From Symbiodinium natans (Eukaryota > Sar > Dinophyceae > Suessiales > Symbiodiniaceae), in the NCBI GenBank assembly GCA_905221605.1, contig CAJNDS010002758.1, positions 154,115 to 218,114 on the forward strand: a stretch of DNA of 64,000 nucleotides, given 5' to 3'. Both the position numbers and the translations under genes were made by a program. Below, piece after piece: positions 43,692 through 54,403 of the stretch; positions within the stretch are counted from its first letter, which is position 1; every line of letters begins with the position of its first letter. The notes beneath the pieces are model-generated. The model was not told where the DNA came from, did no database searches, and saw nothing but the letters and a program-made list of their open reading frames with translations.

Positions 43692-44066
43692 ATGCCAATA
43701 AAAGTAGATAAGGTATTAGTTGATTTTGAACCATATACTGAAACAAATAATATTGTTACTAGGAAGTGCTATCGTTGTAAGCAAGTCAAAGACATTGATT
43801 GTTTTAAGCATTGTATTTATTTCAATAGATGTGATAAATGTAACCCAGTTAAGAACATACAGAAAATATTACTAGACAAATGCGATGTATTACATAGCTT
43901 TAAAAATCAGGTCGTAGGTTACTATGGTTGTGATAAATGTTGCAAGTTAAGGAATTTGTTTGATGATTATATATTACCCTTTACTAAGCTAAACAAATAC
44001 CCAGAATATGATGAAGTTCATGAAATAATGCGAAATGATGTTCAAAAGAAAGCTTATACACTGTAG
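43692..44066 (+). CDS. 124-residue zinc-ribbon protein, virus-like
   Basis: ATG 43692 lies 16 bases after the strong hairpin. Two Cys pairs form a ribbon (RKCYRCKQVKDIDCFKHC, then NRCDKC), and a further CDKCC occurs near residue 82. The pattern C-x2-C-K-x-V-K....F....C-x2-C resembles the zinc-binding leader found in many viral and phage HNH-type proteins. No HNH catalytic triad is visible. Codons are strongly AT-ending. The C-terminal half (LFDDYILPFTKLNKYPEYDE) is unfamiliar. Probably a real gene or a recent copy of one. Confidence 0.6.
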   Translation: MPIKVDKVLVDFEPYTETNNIVTRKCYRCKQVKDIDCFKHCIYFNRCDKCNPVKNIQKILLDKCDVLHSFKNQVVGYYGCDKCCKLRNLFDDYILPFTKLNKYPEYDEVHEIMRNDVQKKAYTL

Positions 44067-44142
44067 TTACATATTGAAATGAAAACAATGTATATATGAG
44101 AACCTAGATACATTTGACTTCTATCAATGGCATCAGGAGAAA

Positions 44143-44325
44143 ATGAATTATTGCAAAGATACCTTATGTGGTTATGATCATTATTATCAAAGAGTATATC
44201 ATTTTTTCATTGCAATAATATATCATTTACAATATCGTGTAAACATAGAAAAACATTTACATTATGAATATTTACAAGCAACATCAGAGTTCTTAGATGA
44301 GATGATAGTTCAAAATTCAAAGTAG
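44143..44325 (+). CDS. 60-residue Tyr/His-rich ORF
   Basis: MNYCKDTLCGYDHYYQRVYH, a hydrophobic middle (FFIAIIYHLQY), and an acidic helical end (SEFLDEMIVQNSK). 76 bp after the zinc-ribbon ORF, same strand and codon style. Unknown. Confidence 0.4.
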   Translation: MNYCKDTLCGYDHYYQRVYHFFIAIIYHLQYRVNIEKHLHYEYLQATSEFLDEMIVQNSK

Positions 44326-44436
44326 ATAGTCTCCTCACCAACATAGTTATAGTGTAATTATAATACATAAGCAGTTATATATTTTATTTACAATGTAGTT
44401 AAAACCCTTAACCCTAAACCCTGAACCAAATTCTAC

Positions 44437-44630
44437 AAGGACCCCCTTGCCTATTTAGGCTAATAATGCCACCTTAGAGATAATAGATGCGGTAATGGTT
44501 ATTCCTAGAATTGTGTTGATAATGGGGTAGTAGTAGTGATATATCGGTGAAGTGTAGGGGGGACCCTAGGAATGATCATCTAATGGGTTGGCGGTGGCAT
44601 TATTACCCAAAAGGGGCGAAGGGATCTCTG
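44437..44630. mobile_element. About 195-bp foldback (MITE-like) element
   Basis: Left arm GGACCCCCTTGCC...TAATAATGCCACC at 44437-44473. Its inverted partner is GGTGGCATTATTACCC...GGGATC at 44593-44630. An inner inverted pair, ATTCCTAG (44501-44508) and CTAGGAAT (44566-44573), keeps the symmetry. A single related arm is at 42415-42454. Confidence 0.6.
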
Positions 44631-44674
44631 CCTAAATTCCCCTAGGGTCCCTTTTTCATTGTACTAAAATAGAA

Positions 44675-44830
44675 CCCCCAAAACCCGAGTCTAATGATTC
44701 AGGCCCCTAAGCTATGGCCCCGTTTCTAGGTGTACTATAAGCACCCCCAAAAACCTATTCTGATGACTCAGGCCCCTACATTACCACTTACAACCCCCAA
44801 AAACCCTATTCTAATGACTCAGGCCCCTAT
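44675..44830. repeat. Three degenerate about 60-bp direct repeats
   Basis: Copies of 'cccccaaaaaccctattc' plus 'taatgactcaggcccct' at 44675, 44742 and 44788. Confidence 0.8.
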
Positions 44831-44929
44831 ATGAGGATTTTTTTGGGCTGCTCGGAGGAAGGCGTGCTTCCACAAGCTGCGCTACTCAGCGCTGGCCTAA
44901 GGCCCTTGGAGTCATGGGCGGAGCTCGAG

Positions 44930-45060
44930 GGCTAAGCCCTAAACCCTAAGCCCTCAGCCCTAAGCCTTAAACCCTAAACCCTAAACCCCAAACCCTAAAC
45001 CCGAAACTCGAAACTCCAAACCCCACACCCTAAACCCTAAACCCTAAACCCTGACCTTTA
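44930..45060 (+). repeat. Degenerate CCCTAAA array
   Basis: About 15 units with CCCTAAG, CCCTCAG, CCCGAAA and similar variants. Confidence 0.9.
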
Positions 45061-45239
45061 AACCTCAGGCCTTACTGGACCTGGTTGCGCGCTGAGGTCT
45101 CCGCGGTGTGCTTCCTTGTGGCGACGTCAGGCAAGATGTCCTTCTTCAAGTCAAAGTACACACATCTGATTCTCTGTCCATCTATCGCAACAAATGTCAT
45201 GCAGTGTATCGCAATGTGATCACGGTGACTTCTACAAGG

Positions 45240-45365
45240 TATGCGTGTATGTACGCAAGTAAGTACGTATGGAAGTATGGAAGTATGGAATCATGTAAGA
45301 ATGTAAGTATGTAAGTATGGAAGTATGTAAGTCTGTATGTACGTATGTACGTATGCACGTATGCT
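45240..45365. repeat. GTAT/GTAC microsatellite
   Basis: Units aagtatgt, aagtatgg and acgtatgt in irregular alternation. Confidence 0.85.
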
Positions 45366-45389
45366 TGATGCTCCAGGCATGTGTCGTGC

Positions 45390-46545
45390 CTTTGCGGCTC
45401 CCCGGCCGGAGGAAGCTCCGCAGGACACTCATTGAGCGCGCAGAAGCTGCAACCGCTTGTGTCCGAATGCATGAGAAGAGATGCTTTCACGACATCGGAG
45501 TAAGGTATGCGCAAGTCATTCGGACTTTGGGCGACGCCAGCAACTGGCAGGACAAGCCCACAGCCGCCAGGTTATTTGACATGGCAAAAGATTTGAACGA
45601 GAGATGAGCATGCATGCGGCCCATGCTCAAGTTTTTCACTTGGTCTGCCGTGGGTCAACATGCACATGGGATAGCAGTTCTGACAGTTTGCAGCATACAG
45701 CTTCCTTTTCATTTTCAGCTTTCGTATTCACCATCTCTCCTCGCCTTGTCTTTCCATTGCAAACAAACATAGGGCCACGACCTCCTCGGCACGTATAGCG
45801 GATGCCCTCACTCCCTGTATCATGAGATCTCTCTTCCTTTCCTCTGGCTGCTCTCTGTCTATCTCTCTCTCTCTCTCTCTGTCGTTTTCGTCTGTCTTTA
45901 TCTCGCGTAATCAGGATGCCCTGGAGCTCCTGGCCGACATGTGCCAGTTGGATCCAAAGGTGGTCAGCGGCCCAGTTTTTCAAGACCAAGGGAGCTGGTG
46001 ACATGTTCGTGTCATTCCCATGCTGCGAGATACCGCGGGACATTTCCGAGTCGTGTTGTGCTTTGAGGCTCTCAACTCAGCCACCTTTACTGCAGCAGTT
46101 GCCGCGTGCGGCAGCGCAGCGCAGTGGTTGCAGGCACGGCATCGTAGCCTTGTAGCCACAGGAAAGACCAGCTCCTCAGAGTGTCGTGTGTCGCAGTGTT
46201 GCAGGTCAGTGTGTTGCTCGAAGAAGCCAGAAGAAAAAACATCGAGTGTCCTCCTTGGAGTTCAAGTTGTGCTGATGCGTTGTGTGGTTAGAAAGCCGAC
46301 TGGACGTGCAGGACATTCATCCCTAACTCAAAATGCTCCAACACCATGACACCCAAAACATTATACGAAAGCGACACTGCGCAAACTCAAATGGGCAATG
46401 AACATCGAGGTCTGACCTCGAAATGTCTCAAGCCGCGCTGGCGGCCTACGCTGCGGGCCTCGCTTGGGCTCAGGAAGCGGCCTCAGTGGAGCGATTTGGT
46501 GGACGGGGATTGCGCTGCTTTAGATCTCAATCTTTGACGGAGGGC
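45390..46545 (+). CDS. Possible PPR-type protein exons
   Basis: Frames at 45390-45607 (LRRTLIERAEAATACVRMHE, RYAQVIRTLGDASNWQDK), 45913-45990 (DALELLADMCQLDPKV), 46070-46130 (NSATFTAAVAACGSAAQWLQ) and 46424-46545 (MSQAALAAYAAGLAWAQEAA). The pattern 'A-A-C-G-x-A-x-Q-W-x-x-A' followed by '-L-L-x-x-M' is what dinoflagellate pentatricopeptide repeats look like; such proteins bind organelle RNA. Repeat number and joins are not established, and the first frame may belong elsewhere. Confidence 0.4.
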
Positions 46546-46821
46546 TAAGTGTTTCTGCATAGGGTAGGGAGCCGACAGATGCCGACAGGTTTAGGTCTTA
46601 CATGGTATTCTAGGAATCGGGGACTTTGAGGGAGGTTCAGGGTTTCTTGCGCTTGGAGCTGAGGCAGTTCATCTCTTCGCGGAGGCCAGAGAGTTCCGAA
46701 GGGATTCCCATCCACAGCTTTTTTGGCGGATGGGGGTTTCCGAAAAGAGGGGCACCATATTGGGGTCCTTGTTAGAAGGGGATCCTACGATTTGGGGGTC
46801 TATTGTGGGGTCCCTACTTTC

Positions 46822-46925
46822 GTAAACCCCCCTAAACCCTAAACCCTAAACCCTAAACCCTAAACCCTAAACCCTAAACCCTAAACCCTAAACCCTAAAC
46901 CCTAAACCCTAAACTCCAAACCCAG
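46822..46925 (+). repeat. Nearly perfect CCCTAAA array
   Basis: About 14 uninterrupted copies, the cleanest telomere-like array in the window. The flanks are ordinary sequence, so it is interstitial. Confidence 0.95.
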
Positions 46926-47029
46926 ATGGGCCTCTGTGTGAGGCAAAGATGCCCCAGTTGCAGCCCACCGTGGTGGAGCCCTCAGCGGAGAGTCGAGCAG
47001 AATCGCCAGCCGTGGCAGCCATGACATTA

Positions 47030-47089
47030 CGATTGTTATTATTCTTATTACTATTATGATTACTATTATTATTGTTATTATTATGATTA

Positions 47090-47133
<44 letters not shown>

Positions 47134-47205
47134 TTATTATTATTATTATTATTATTATTATCATCATTACTATTATTGTTAGTTTTATTTTCTTAGGATT
47201 ATTAG
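47030..47205. repeat. TTA/ATT microsatellite
   Basis: (TTA)n with GTTA, TTATGA and similar interruptions, 260 bp before an intronless gene. Confidence 0.95.
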
Positions 47206-47463
47206 TGTTGTTAGTAATTTAGTATAAGGGCATGATGTTCATCGGTTATATGAAGCCAACATTTGAAGCTCATATAGGGATTGACGTGCCGCACGCCATT
47301 GAAGCTGATCGTTGCCCCTAGTGAGTTTACAGTGGCTTGCAAGGCCAGAAAGGAAGCTTTGCAGTTCAGTTTCCAGTCCGCTTCGTACATCTGCCAATAT
47401 GCTACACCACAGAGCACGCTTCTTCAAAAGCCAGCAGTCCGAGCCACAACAGACGGCCCTGCC

Positions 47464-48798
47464 ATGTTTCGTGGGCTTCGGCTCTGCAGATACTCGCACC
47501 TCACAGCCCGAGTGGCCGAGGTTGCGGGTTTCTCTGGGATAGCAAGACCTTCTTGGCTTGCACCCTTAGGAAGCTTCAAGCGGGGCTTCGCCCAAGGGGA
47601 GGGTGAGTCCACTGAAGGTGCAGAGAGCCCGAAGTCGGTGGTCCTTTCGAAGCGCCTACCAGAAGACTTCATTGAGAACACGCTCCGTCCACATCTTGAG
47701 AGCCAGCTGCTGGACAACATTCATGTCTACACTCCTGCCGAGCTGACGCAGATAGCGAAAGCCTACTCCGTGCAGGACATCCGGCAGCGCGCCCTTTGCC
47801 AGAAGCTGTCGGACACCATGAAGTTCCGAATCAAGGGCTTCGAGGCGATCGATGTGGTGGACGCCCTGGGCCCGATGTGGATCATGACGCCGGACGACGA
47901 TGAGTTGTTCGAGGTGCTGGAGCAGCGAATCTACGAGAAGATCGATGACTTTACGGCCCTGAACTTCATGGGTATCGTCCGGATCTACAACAAGCGAGCA
48001 TCCAAGCACCATGACCTCCTGAGCAAAGTCATCCCAAGGTTAAAGGAGCTCCTGGGAACCTATGAAGGTGTGGAGCTTTCTGAGATGCTGGTCTCCATGG
48101 CGCAGGCTGCTGAGGCGGCGGCGGACATGGACATCCTCATGACTTTGGTGCCCGAGATCGAGAGGCGCTACAACGACGTGTCGTTGCTCCACTCCATCAA
48201 CAACGTCTGGGCGCTCACGCAGATGAAGATCAACCACCCAGGCCTCTTGAAGCGTGTCGCTGAGGATGTCTGCACCGCCCACAAGATCAAGGATCTCACC
48301 CCCAGCTACATGGCCCGGCTCGTCTGGGTGTACCGGCGCTGTGGGACGGAGGCTTGGGAGATGGTGAAAGGCTCTCTGCTACCGCTGATTCGCGGCGCTG
48401 CCGCCGAGTTCCGGGCCGGAGAGTTCGCCCGCATGGCCCAGGCGCTCCCGGAAGAGCGGCAGTTCCTCAGTCGGGTGGCTGGCAACTTGCGCCTCACTCT
48501 TCCTGAGATGGGTCGCAAGGACTTCCTCCTCTACCTGTTGGGCTGTATCCATGGTGAGGTGTTGGAGGACAGACCAGATGCCGGTCAGGACTTTGGTGAA
48601 ATTACTGCCTCATGCATGAACTACATCAAAGATGAGCAGGACAATTTCAACAGAGAGGAAGTCCAGAAGATCATCTATCTTCTTCACTTCTCCCCGAAGT
48701 ACCACTACCTGGTCGAGGAGATGCCGGCGTCCTGGAATGCCACCAAGGAGGAGACCCTGGACTTCATTCGCGCGAAGGGCAAGTCACGTCACGGATGA
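47464..48798 (+). CDS. Mitochondrial helical-repeat (RAP/HPR-like) protein, intronless
   Basis: 444 residues from ATG 47464. The frame is open further upstream, but those codons have no other ATG and look non-coding. The first 45 residues are rich in Arg, Ser and hydrophobics with no acid (MFRGLRLCRYSHLTARVAEV), a mitochondrial presequence. The body is about nine alpha-helical pairs of about 37 residues (YTPAELTQIAKAYS, TALNFMGIVRIYNKRA, ELSEMLVSMAQAAEAA, LLHSINNVWALTQMK, TPSYMARLVWVYRRCG, RAGEFARMAQALPEE). This matches the heptatricopeptide/FAST-kinase-like repeat proteins of alveolate mitochondria, which bind fragmented rRNA or mRNA. No C-terminal RAP domain is evident. Being intronless next to intron-rich genes, it may be a retroposed copy. 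Confidence 0.8.
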   Translation: MFRGLRLCRYSHLTARVAEVAGFSGIARPSWLAPLGSFKRGFAQGEGESTEGAESPKSVVLSKRLPEDFIENTLRPHLESQLLDNIHVYTPAELTQIAKAYSVQDIRQRALCQKLSDTMKFRIKGFEAIDVVDALGPMWIMTPDDDELFEVLEQRIYEKIDDFTALNFMGIVRIYNKRASKHHDLLSKVIPRLKELLGTYEGVELSEMLVSMAQAAEAAADMDILMTLVPEIERRYNDVSLLHSINNVWALTQMKINHPGLLKRVAEDVCTAHKIKDLTPSYMARLVWVYRRCGTEAWEMVKGSLLPLIRGAAAEFRAGEFARMAQALPEERQFLSRVAGNLRLTLPEMGRKDFLLYLLGCIHGEVLEDRPDAGQDFGEITASCMNYIKDEQDNFNREEVQKIIYLLHFSPKYHYLVEEMPASWNATKEETLDFIRAKGKSRHG

Positions 48799-48799
48799 G

Positions 48800-49140
48800 C
48801 CCCGCCTTGCGCAGCAAAAGCGCAATGGCCACATGTGCACCCTTGCTGGCTAGGAATGGCCCAAATCCCCAAAGCCCAGAAGCAGGCAAAGGTGGCAAGC
48901 CAAGCTGACTGTGTTTAGGCAGTTTGAGTCGCTGTGCACATGACAACTGTCAGCGCTGACAGAGAGTGAACTTCCTGCAGCCACGGCTCGGACTGAAGTT
49001 TGGCCATGGCTGCGTGCTGAGAAGCTTTATCTTTACGTCAGGTGCCTTTGAACCAATCTGCATGCCTGCAAAACCTGTATACCTGTATACCTGTGCATTT
49101 TGTTGCATGTTGTGCCATTCTTTCCGGCTGTCTGCTACTG
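48800..49140. other. Intergenic, nothing distinct
   Basis: Possible 3' end of the helical-repeat gene and promoter of the transporter. No repeat array and no coding frame. Confidence 0.4.
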
Positions 49141-49141
49141 C

Positions 49142-52100
49142 AGGTCCATGCACAAGGGCTACAACTCCTGTGAGGGAGCATCTTTACTTGTTGGCCAGGT
49201 ATTAGATGAGTTGCCCTTGGGTTTCTTCCATATTGGCCATGCCCTCTGGGCAACGACTGCAATGGCCATCTTCGCAATCCACGCGGAGTTGACGCCGTAC
49301 ATGTTTCCAGGCCTACAGCTACATTTCGGTGCACGGCTAAGTTGTGACATGCATGGTAGTATCCGGCCGGTGGCAGCAAGGCTACAAAAGAGAAGCCCAA
49401 ACACAGCTCTTGCACGTTCAGGTGCAGACAAGGAGGAGCTCTCCACTTATGCAGCTGCATTTCAAGCGGGATGTGCTTTCGGGGCACTGGTCGCGCCAGT
49501 GTTGGCCGACAAGCTGGGCCGCAAACCCACTCTGGTCTTTGGCAGCATCGTGACAACGCTCCTGAACTACGGTGCCACCTTTGCAAGCTCCCTCAACATG
49601 TTCCTGGGCCAAGCACAACTCTTTAGGGGCAGAGGGCAGATGGTTCCGGGGAGGTTTCGGGCAGCTTTACCATTGTTACCATCTCGGCTCAGTTCAGGAT
49701 TCTGGTCCTCAGAACTTTGAGCTCTGCGAGCTTCGCCATCGCCTACGCGGCTCTGGGCCCATGGTATGTTGAGCACCTTGGGTTCAACGCACAGATCCAA
49801 GGCCCAAGAGCTAAGTGGCCTGTGAAATCTTGCAATTACAGAGCACCCTGACACAAAAGGTTCCTTCCAACAAGGGCTCGCGGGGCGTTGCTGGCTGCAA
49901 TCGCGCTAGGATGGCCTGCAGGACTCGGGGTTTCAACCACAGAATCACCCTGGTAGCTCCCGATGAACCAAGTTGTGCTGGGTCAAGACGTGAGCTTGCT
50001 TCCTGTCGGAGTCCCGGTGGTTCCCATGGTGATGCTTGTGCTTTGACATGTATTGTTCATGTTGCTGCATGTGATGCCTTTGGCCTCCTTTGGGGCCTCC
50101 TTTGGCCTCCTTTGGCCATCTTAGAGGACGAGCCATTGTGATCATAAGTTCCGACTTCTTCAACGATGACTGGCAGAAGATGCAGCTGCTATCTGCAGTG
50201 TCCATGGGAATTTTAGTTCTCGGCACTACCCTGATCTATGAGTCACCCCGCTATCTGCTGGCCATGGGCAGGATCGAAGAGGCACACGTGACGGCAGGGG
50301 TTGGTATATATGTGTACGTGTACGTGTACGTGTACTTGTGTGTACGTGTATGTGTATGTCTATGTCTCTGTCTGTGTCTCTGTCTCTGTCTGTGTCTCTG
50401 TGTGTGTGTGTGTGTGTGTGTTCGTGTGTTCTGTGTGTGCGTGTCCCCCTAAACCCTAAGCCCTTAAAGCCCCCGAGTCCTCCCCAGGCTCGAGCTGTGA
50501 TCGCTGACCTGCACCGCAAAAGCGGCCGGAGATGGTCCTCGGATTGCCGGCTTTGCCTCGACTCGGAGCCCCTAGCGGATCAGAGGCGCCGCTTTTAGGC
50601 TTTAGGGTTTAGGGCTTAGGCTAGTTTGGGGGTTTAGATGGGTTTAGCTGGGCTTAGATGGGCTTAGGAGCTTAGGGGCCCCGACACCCCTGGCTTCGTT
50701 TTTTTTTTTTTTGGGGGGCTTCTCGTCGGTGTACTTCGGGGAGGCAAAGGGTTGAATAGGTTGAAGCTGCAAGCAGGGTTGTTTAGGGTTTAGAGGGGGT
50801 TGGGCTCAGGTCGCGCGTAGATCCTAAACCCCCTAAACCCCCTAAACCCCCTAAACCCCCTAAACCCCCTAAACCCCCTAAACCCCCCAAACCCCCTAAA
50901 CCCCCTAAACCCCCTAAAGCATAAAACTCTAAACCTCTCCAGGAGCTGGCAGGAGCTCTTCTCCGGGGAGTATCTTCCTAGGATGCGCTTCTCTTTGTGC
51001 CTGGGCTTGCGCAGCACTTTTTCTAGTGCAGATTCGGGTTTTGGCTTTTGTGTGTGTGTGTGTGCGCGCACTTTTTCGGGTTTATCGGTTTGGGGCTTAT
51101 TCATGTTCTGTGCTTTAGGCTTTGGGATGCCAGGGTTTAGCTTGATTTTTGGGTTCCTCCTGTAAGCCTTAAGCCCTATGCACGAACTCCGAGCGGTGTG
51201 TGGGGCCAGTGCTGCTTGATGTTTGCTCCCGGTGCTGGGTTCGCAATGTTTGCTTCTTGGGTGCCCTCGTGCTTGTATGTGTTGGGTTCGTCAACTGCCC
51301 GGTGGGGCCTCGCACTGTACAACGTGCGCGGCTGCTTGGCCTCGCACTTTACATGCGCTGATGCTTGTTGCTTTGGGAAGGGGTTGTTTACGCTCATGCG
51401 GTGCTGTGGGCCGGCCTGAGCACAAGATGCCTATGCTGTTGCGGTGCCGTTGGGGATGCCTGAGCCGTGTTCCCGATGTTGTGTTACGGTCAGCCAGGCT
51501 GCTCTTTGCTCTTTCACGTGACCTAAAGATCCACCCTCTCCTCCCATGCCAAGCAATTAATCAGGTTTACGGAACCTGGACACTCGGCCCTCCCCCTAGG
51601 TGCCACTCACGCACTCATTCACGTTTTGGCAGGAATCTGGTACAAGATGCAGGGTCCCCGAAAGGTACCGCAACGCAAAGGAATCTACTCCACTGTGCTA
51701 GACAAAGTGGGGAGATCAAACTATGTACGCATGGGCCCTCCAACGGAGATCAGAGACCTAGCTCATCACAAAACACGAAAGGAGCTCACGCAGAATGCTC
51801 TCAGTGGGCCACGTCGTGCGAGCTCAGCACAACGCCTCAGCGACAAATCATCCGAAGACACAGAAGCCAACCGGAGACGAAACCACGGCGTTTGGCGCAC
51901 GACCCTGTCCAGCAGGGAGGCGCTGTCGGCAGAGGCCAGCAAAAGACAGTCTCTCTGTCTAACCAAACCAAAACAAGGGCACGTCCGCACCCAATGAGAC
52001 GTCGTAGCACTGGATCACAAAGAGTGACACAGCACAGGAGCAAAGCCTCCGCGAAGAGGAGGATACCAAATTTGCGGCGATCTCCGTGAACCCGAGCCAC

Positions 52101-53165
52101 CAGAGCCATCACCATTCCAGCAGAGAGCGCCAAGCACCACAGAGGCGAAGAAGCGGGTAGCCAATTGGCGGCCAGTCTGCCAGTGCAAGATGCAGCCCAA
52201 CCAGCACCAGACCAATTATGCCGTCCAAAGAAGGTGGCGGCCGCCATCGTTCAACTCCTAAGCCCCGTGAAGTCCAACTACTGCCATCAGGAACAGCACG
52301 ATGACCACGAGCCCCGCCAACTTGTAGGCAAAGAGAATCCATGGCTCATGGCCAGGTGCCATTAGAGCACAGAGCAGCCTCTGTTTATAGGGAGGTGCTC
52401 ATATCTGACAGATCATCATGACATGATGACCCTAACCAGCCAAAATCACCCCTTCCATCATGCACCAATCATGGCGCCACAGGCCAGTTATTCTTAGCAC
52501 CCCTCCCTAAACGCCTCACCCTTGACCACGCGGAGGTGGCACTTGAGCCAAGGGCTTCACGCTCTAAACACAAATCCCCATTAACTCATAAGCCCGAAGC
52601 ACTCTACCTCAGGATTCTGTTCTCCCTGCTTTCGATGACGACGGTCTTGATCGACACCTGGGGTCCCATGCTATTTCAGAATCTCATGTTCCCGGAGGAC
52701 AATGTGTCTCGATCTCAAAGCTAATCCATGCGACGGGGTCTCTGGGTCGCCCCAAAAAAACGCCCATATGCCATGTCGATCTTTTTTTGCTTTGGTTCTT
52801 GAAGCTGTTCTGGATACCTTCGTTTAGCAGCTGGAAGGCTTTGCCTCGGGCGCTGCTCATGATCTTCAACGTGGGAGACTTCTGCGGGCTGGACTGGATC
52901 TCGGGACAAGTTTGGTTTTTTTTTCAGCAGTTCAGGGATTCAGGGCGACAGTCTTTACACCCTCTCTGAGATCATGTCCATCCTCTTCATCGACCTCATC
53001 GGCAGACGGGGAAGCTTTGTTGTAGGCGCCAGGGGGGAACACGGACTCTGCTTTCCATGGCCGAAAGAAAACCGCGGGCCAAGCAATGTAGCTTGTCGAG
53101 GCTTCTTCTTTCAAGGAGTTCTGCTCTTATGCTTGGCAGGCAAGCTGGGAGCACTCCTCGCCTGA
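49142..53165 (+). CDS. Major facilitator superfamily transporter (SV2/organic cation type), multi-exon
   Basis: N-terminal exon about 49198-49315 (VLDELPLGFFHIGHALWATT, opening of a first membrane helix); about 49424-49615 (LSTYAAAFQAGCAFGALVAP, then the MFS signature LADKLGRKPTLVFG); about 49640-49790 (LSSASFAIAYAALGPWYVEH); about 49885-49945 (LLAAIALGWPAGL); 50160-50290 (AVSMGILVLGTTLIYESPRY, LLAMGRIEEA, the typical loop before TM7); about 50490-50540 (ARAVIADLHRKSGR); then, after a 2-kb gap, 52614-52700 (ILFSLLSMTTVLIDTWGPML), about 52787-52915, 52943-53030 (SLYTLSEIMSILFIDLIGRR) and about 53098-53165 (FFFQGVLLLCLAGKLGALL). Twelve spans are plausible. Substrate unknown. Internal joins are only partly solved, and stops between exons fall in introns. 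Confidence 0.65.
50300..50445. repeat. GTAC/GTCT/GT microsatellite
   Basis: gtacgtgtacgtgtac, then tctgtctctgtct and (GT)n. Lies in a transporter intron. Confidence 0.9.
50595..50935. repeat. Telomere-like arrays in both orientations in a transporter intron
   Basis: TTTAGGG/TTAGATGGG-type at 50595-50670, then a regular 10-bp CCTAAACCCC array at 50821-50930 (about 11 copies). The 10-mer is a longer-C variant of the 7-mer. Confidence 0.9.
50940..52600. other. Long transporter intron, possible inserted element
   Basis: Several overlapping frames on both strands (288 codons + at 51223-52089, 136 codons - at 51837-52247) and a minus-strand hydrophobic segment near 52270-52340 (LAGLVVIVLFLMAVVGL). 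No domain recognised. The region could hold an old insertion read from the minus strand. Confidence 0.3.
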
Positions 53166-53929
53166 GATTCATGACCGCTCTCTGCAGTGCTCTGTGTAAA
53201 AATGTGTCTCAGGAACCCATACCTTGAAAGATGACGTGTGCCTCTACTTGCAGTCGATCTTGGGCGCGAAGCTTGATTGGAGATAGTGAAGGGCCCCCCG
53301 AAAAATGTTTGAGCAAGAAGTGTTGCTCTAGCATGGCTGCTGGAATCGGAGTTCATGTGCAGCATGAACGAGGATCTCTGCTTCCTGCCGTGGGTTTGCG
53401 TGGGAGGCTGGAGGGCCTTTTCCTCGTTATTGGACGTGTTCTCTTGCCAATTCCTGAAGTGGAGACCAGGGAGCGATTATGTGGGCCTTGGAGGCTTCTT
53501 GGCTGCATCCTCTGAGAGAAGTAGAGCCAGGGAGCTCAGCCAAATCCGAAGGCCTTCCCCACATCGCTGCGTGCGGCGGCGATCTCGCTGTCAAGGGTTG
53601 TCATGCACTCCATGGCGATCATCAGCCTCAAGGACAGGCTTAACTTCAGCAAGCATTCCAAAAACGCTGTTAATCCATACAAGCCATCCCCCAACTTCAG
53701 GAAATGCCCTTCCACCCCAGGCAGCCTTAGATCTTGCAATCGAGGCAGCGCAGGCCCCCCTCCCCCCCCGAAAGACGTCCGCGCGCAGGCGTCAGCTCAG
53801 TGCCTCTCCTCGCTACCCGCCTTCATGTGGCTGCGACTCCTGGGATGCACCTCGCTTGCCGCGGGGGTCGCTGGGCCGAGAATCAAGACTCCTGGGAATG
53901 GCTGGGGTTTGGGGGGATGTTTAGGATGA

Positions 53930-54236
53930 ACCCTGAACCCTAAACCCTGAGCCCAAAACCCTAAACCCTAAACCCTAAGCCCGAAACCCTATTTGAGAGT
54001 CTTGAGGTCATCGTGCTTATCTGCAACCCGACGGAGAGCGCGGGAAGGCCCCTCACCGAAGGCTCCCCCGAGGTGCAGCCGGCCTGCCAGGCTTAGAGAC
54101 TCCCGCTCTCTGGCGCTGAGAAAAACAGGGTGCCGCAATTCTGCCAGTGCAACAGGGGGTTAGGGTTTATGGTTTAGGATTTAGGGTTCAGGGTTCAGGG
54201 TCTAGGGTTTAGGGTTTAGGGTTTAGGATTTAAGCG
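53930..54236. repeat. Inverted pair of telomere-like arrays
   Basis: CCCTAAA array at 53930-53993 and TTTAGGG array at 54155-54236 flank 160 bp of unique sequence just upstream of the aminotransferase gene. Confidence 0.9.
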
Positions 54237-54403
54237 GGCAGCACCTGGTTGTGTTTGTGGAGGGACATGCTTGTGTAGCAGACATGGATCACAGGCTTAA
54301 GGTGCAAAGAACATAAAGAACGTCCAAGCATGGCATAGGCCCATTATGGGTCCTTCTTGAATTCAAGTCAAGTATCCCCGCAATCCCCCGGGGGAGCTCG
54401 CAA

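Larger units (their letters stand above)
42800..44400. other. AT-rich island of apparently foreign, virus-like character
   Basis: Composition changes abruptly to clearly AT-rich (much of 43640-44400 is A/T) within GC-balanced surroundings. All recognisable frames are short, on +, closely spaced or overlapping, without introns and with AT-ending codons. Perfect hairpins occur between them. No neighbouring gene in the window shares these traits. Possible origins are an endogenous large-DNA-virus fragment, another mobile element, organelle-derived DNA, or an assembly join. Confidence 0.6.

Noticed and set aside
45240-45440. Minus-strand Tyr/His/Thr-rich frames
   Set aside because: Translation of the GTAT/GTAC microsatellite.
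51223-52089. 288-codon + frame in the transporter intron
   Set aside because: No domain, overlaps open frames on both strands, and begins in sequence without coding character.
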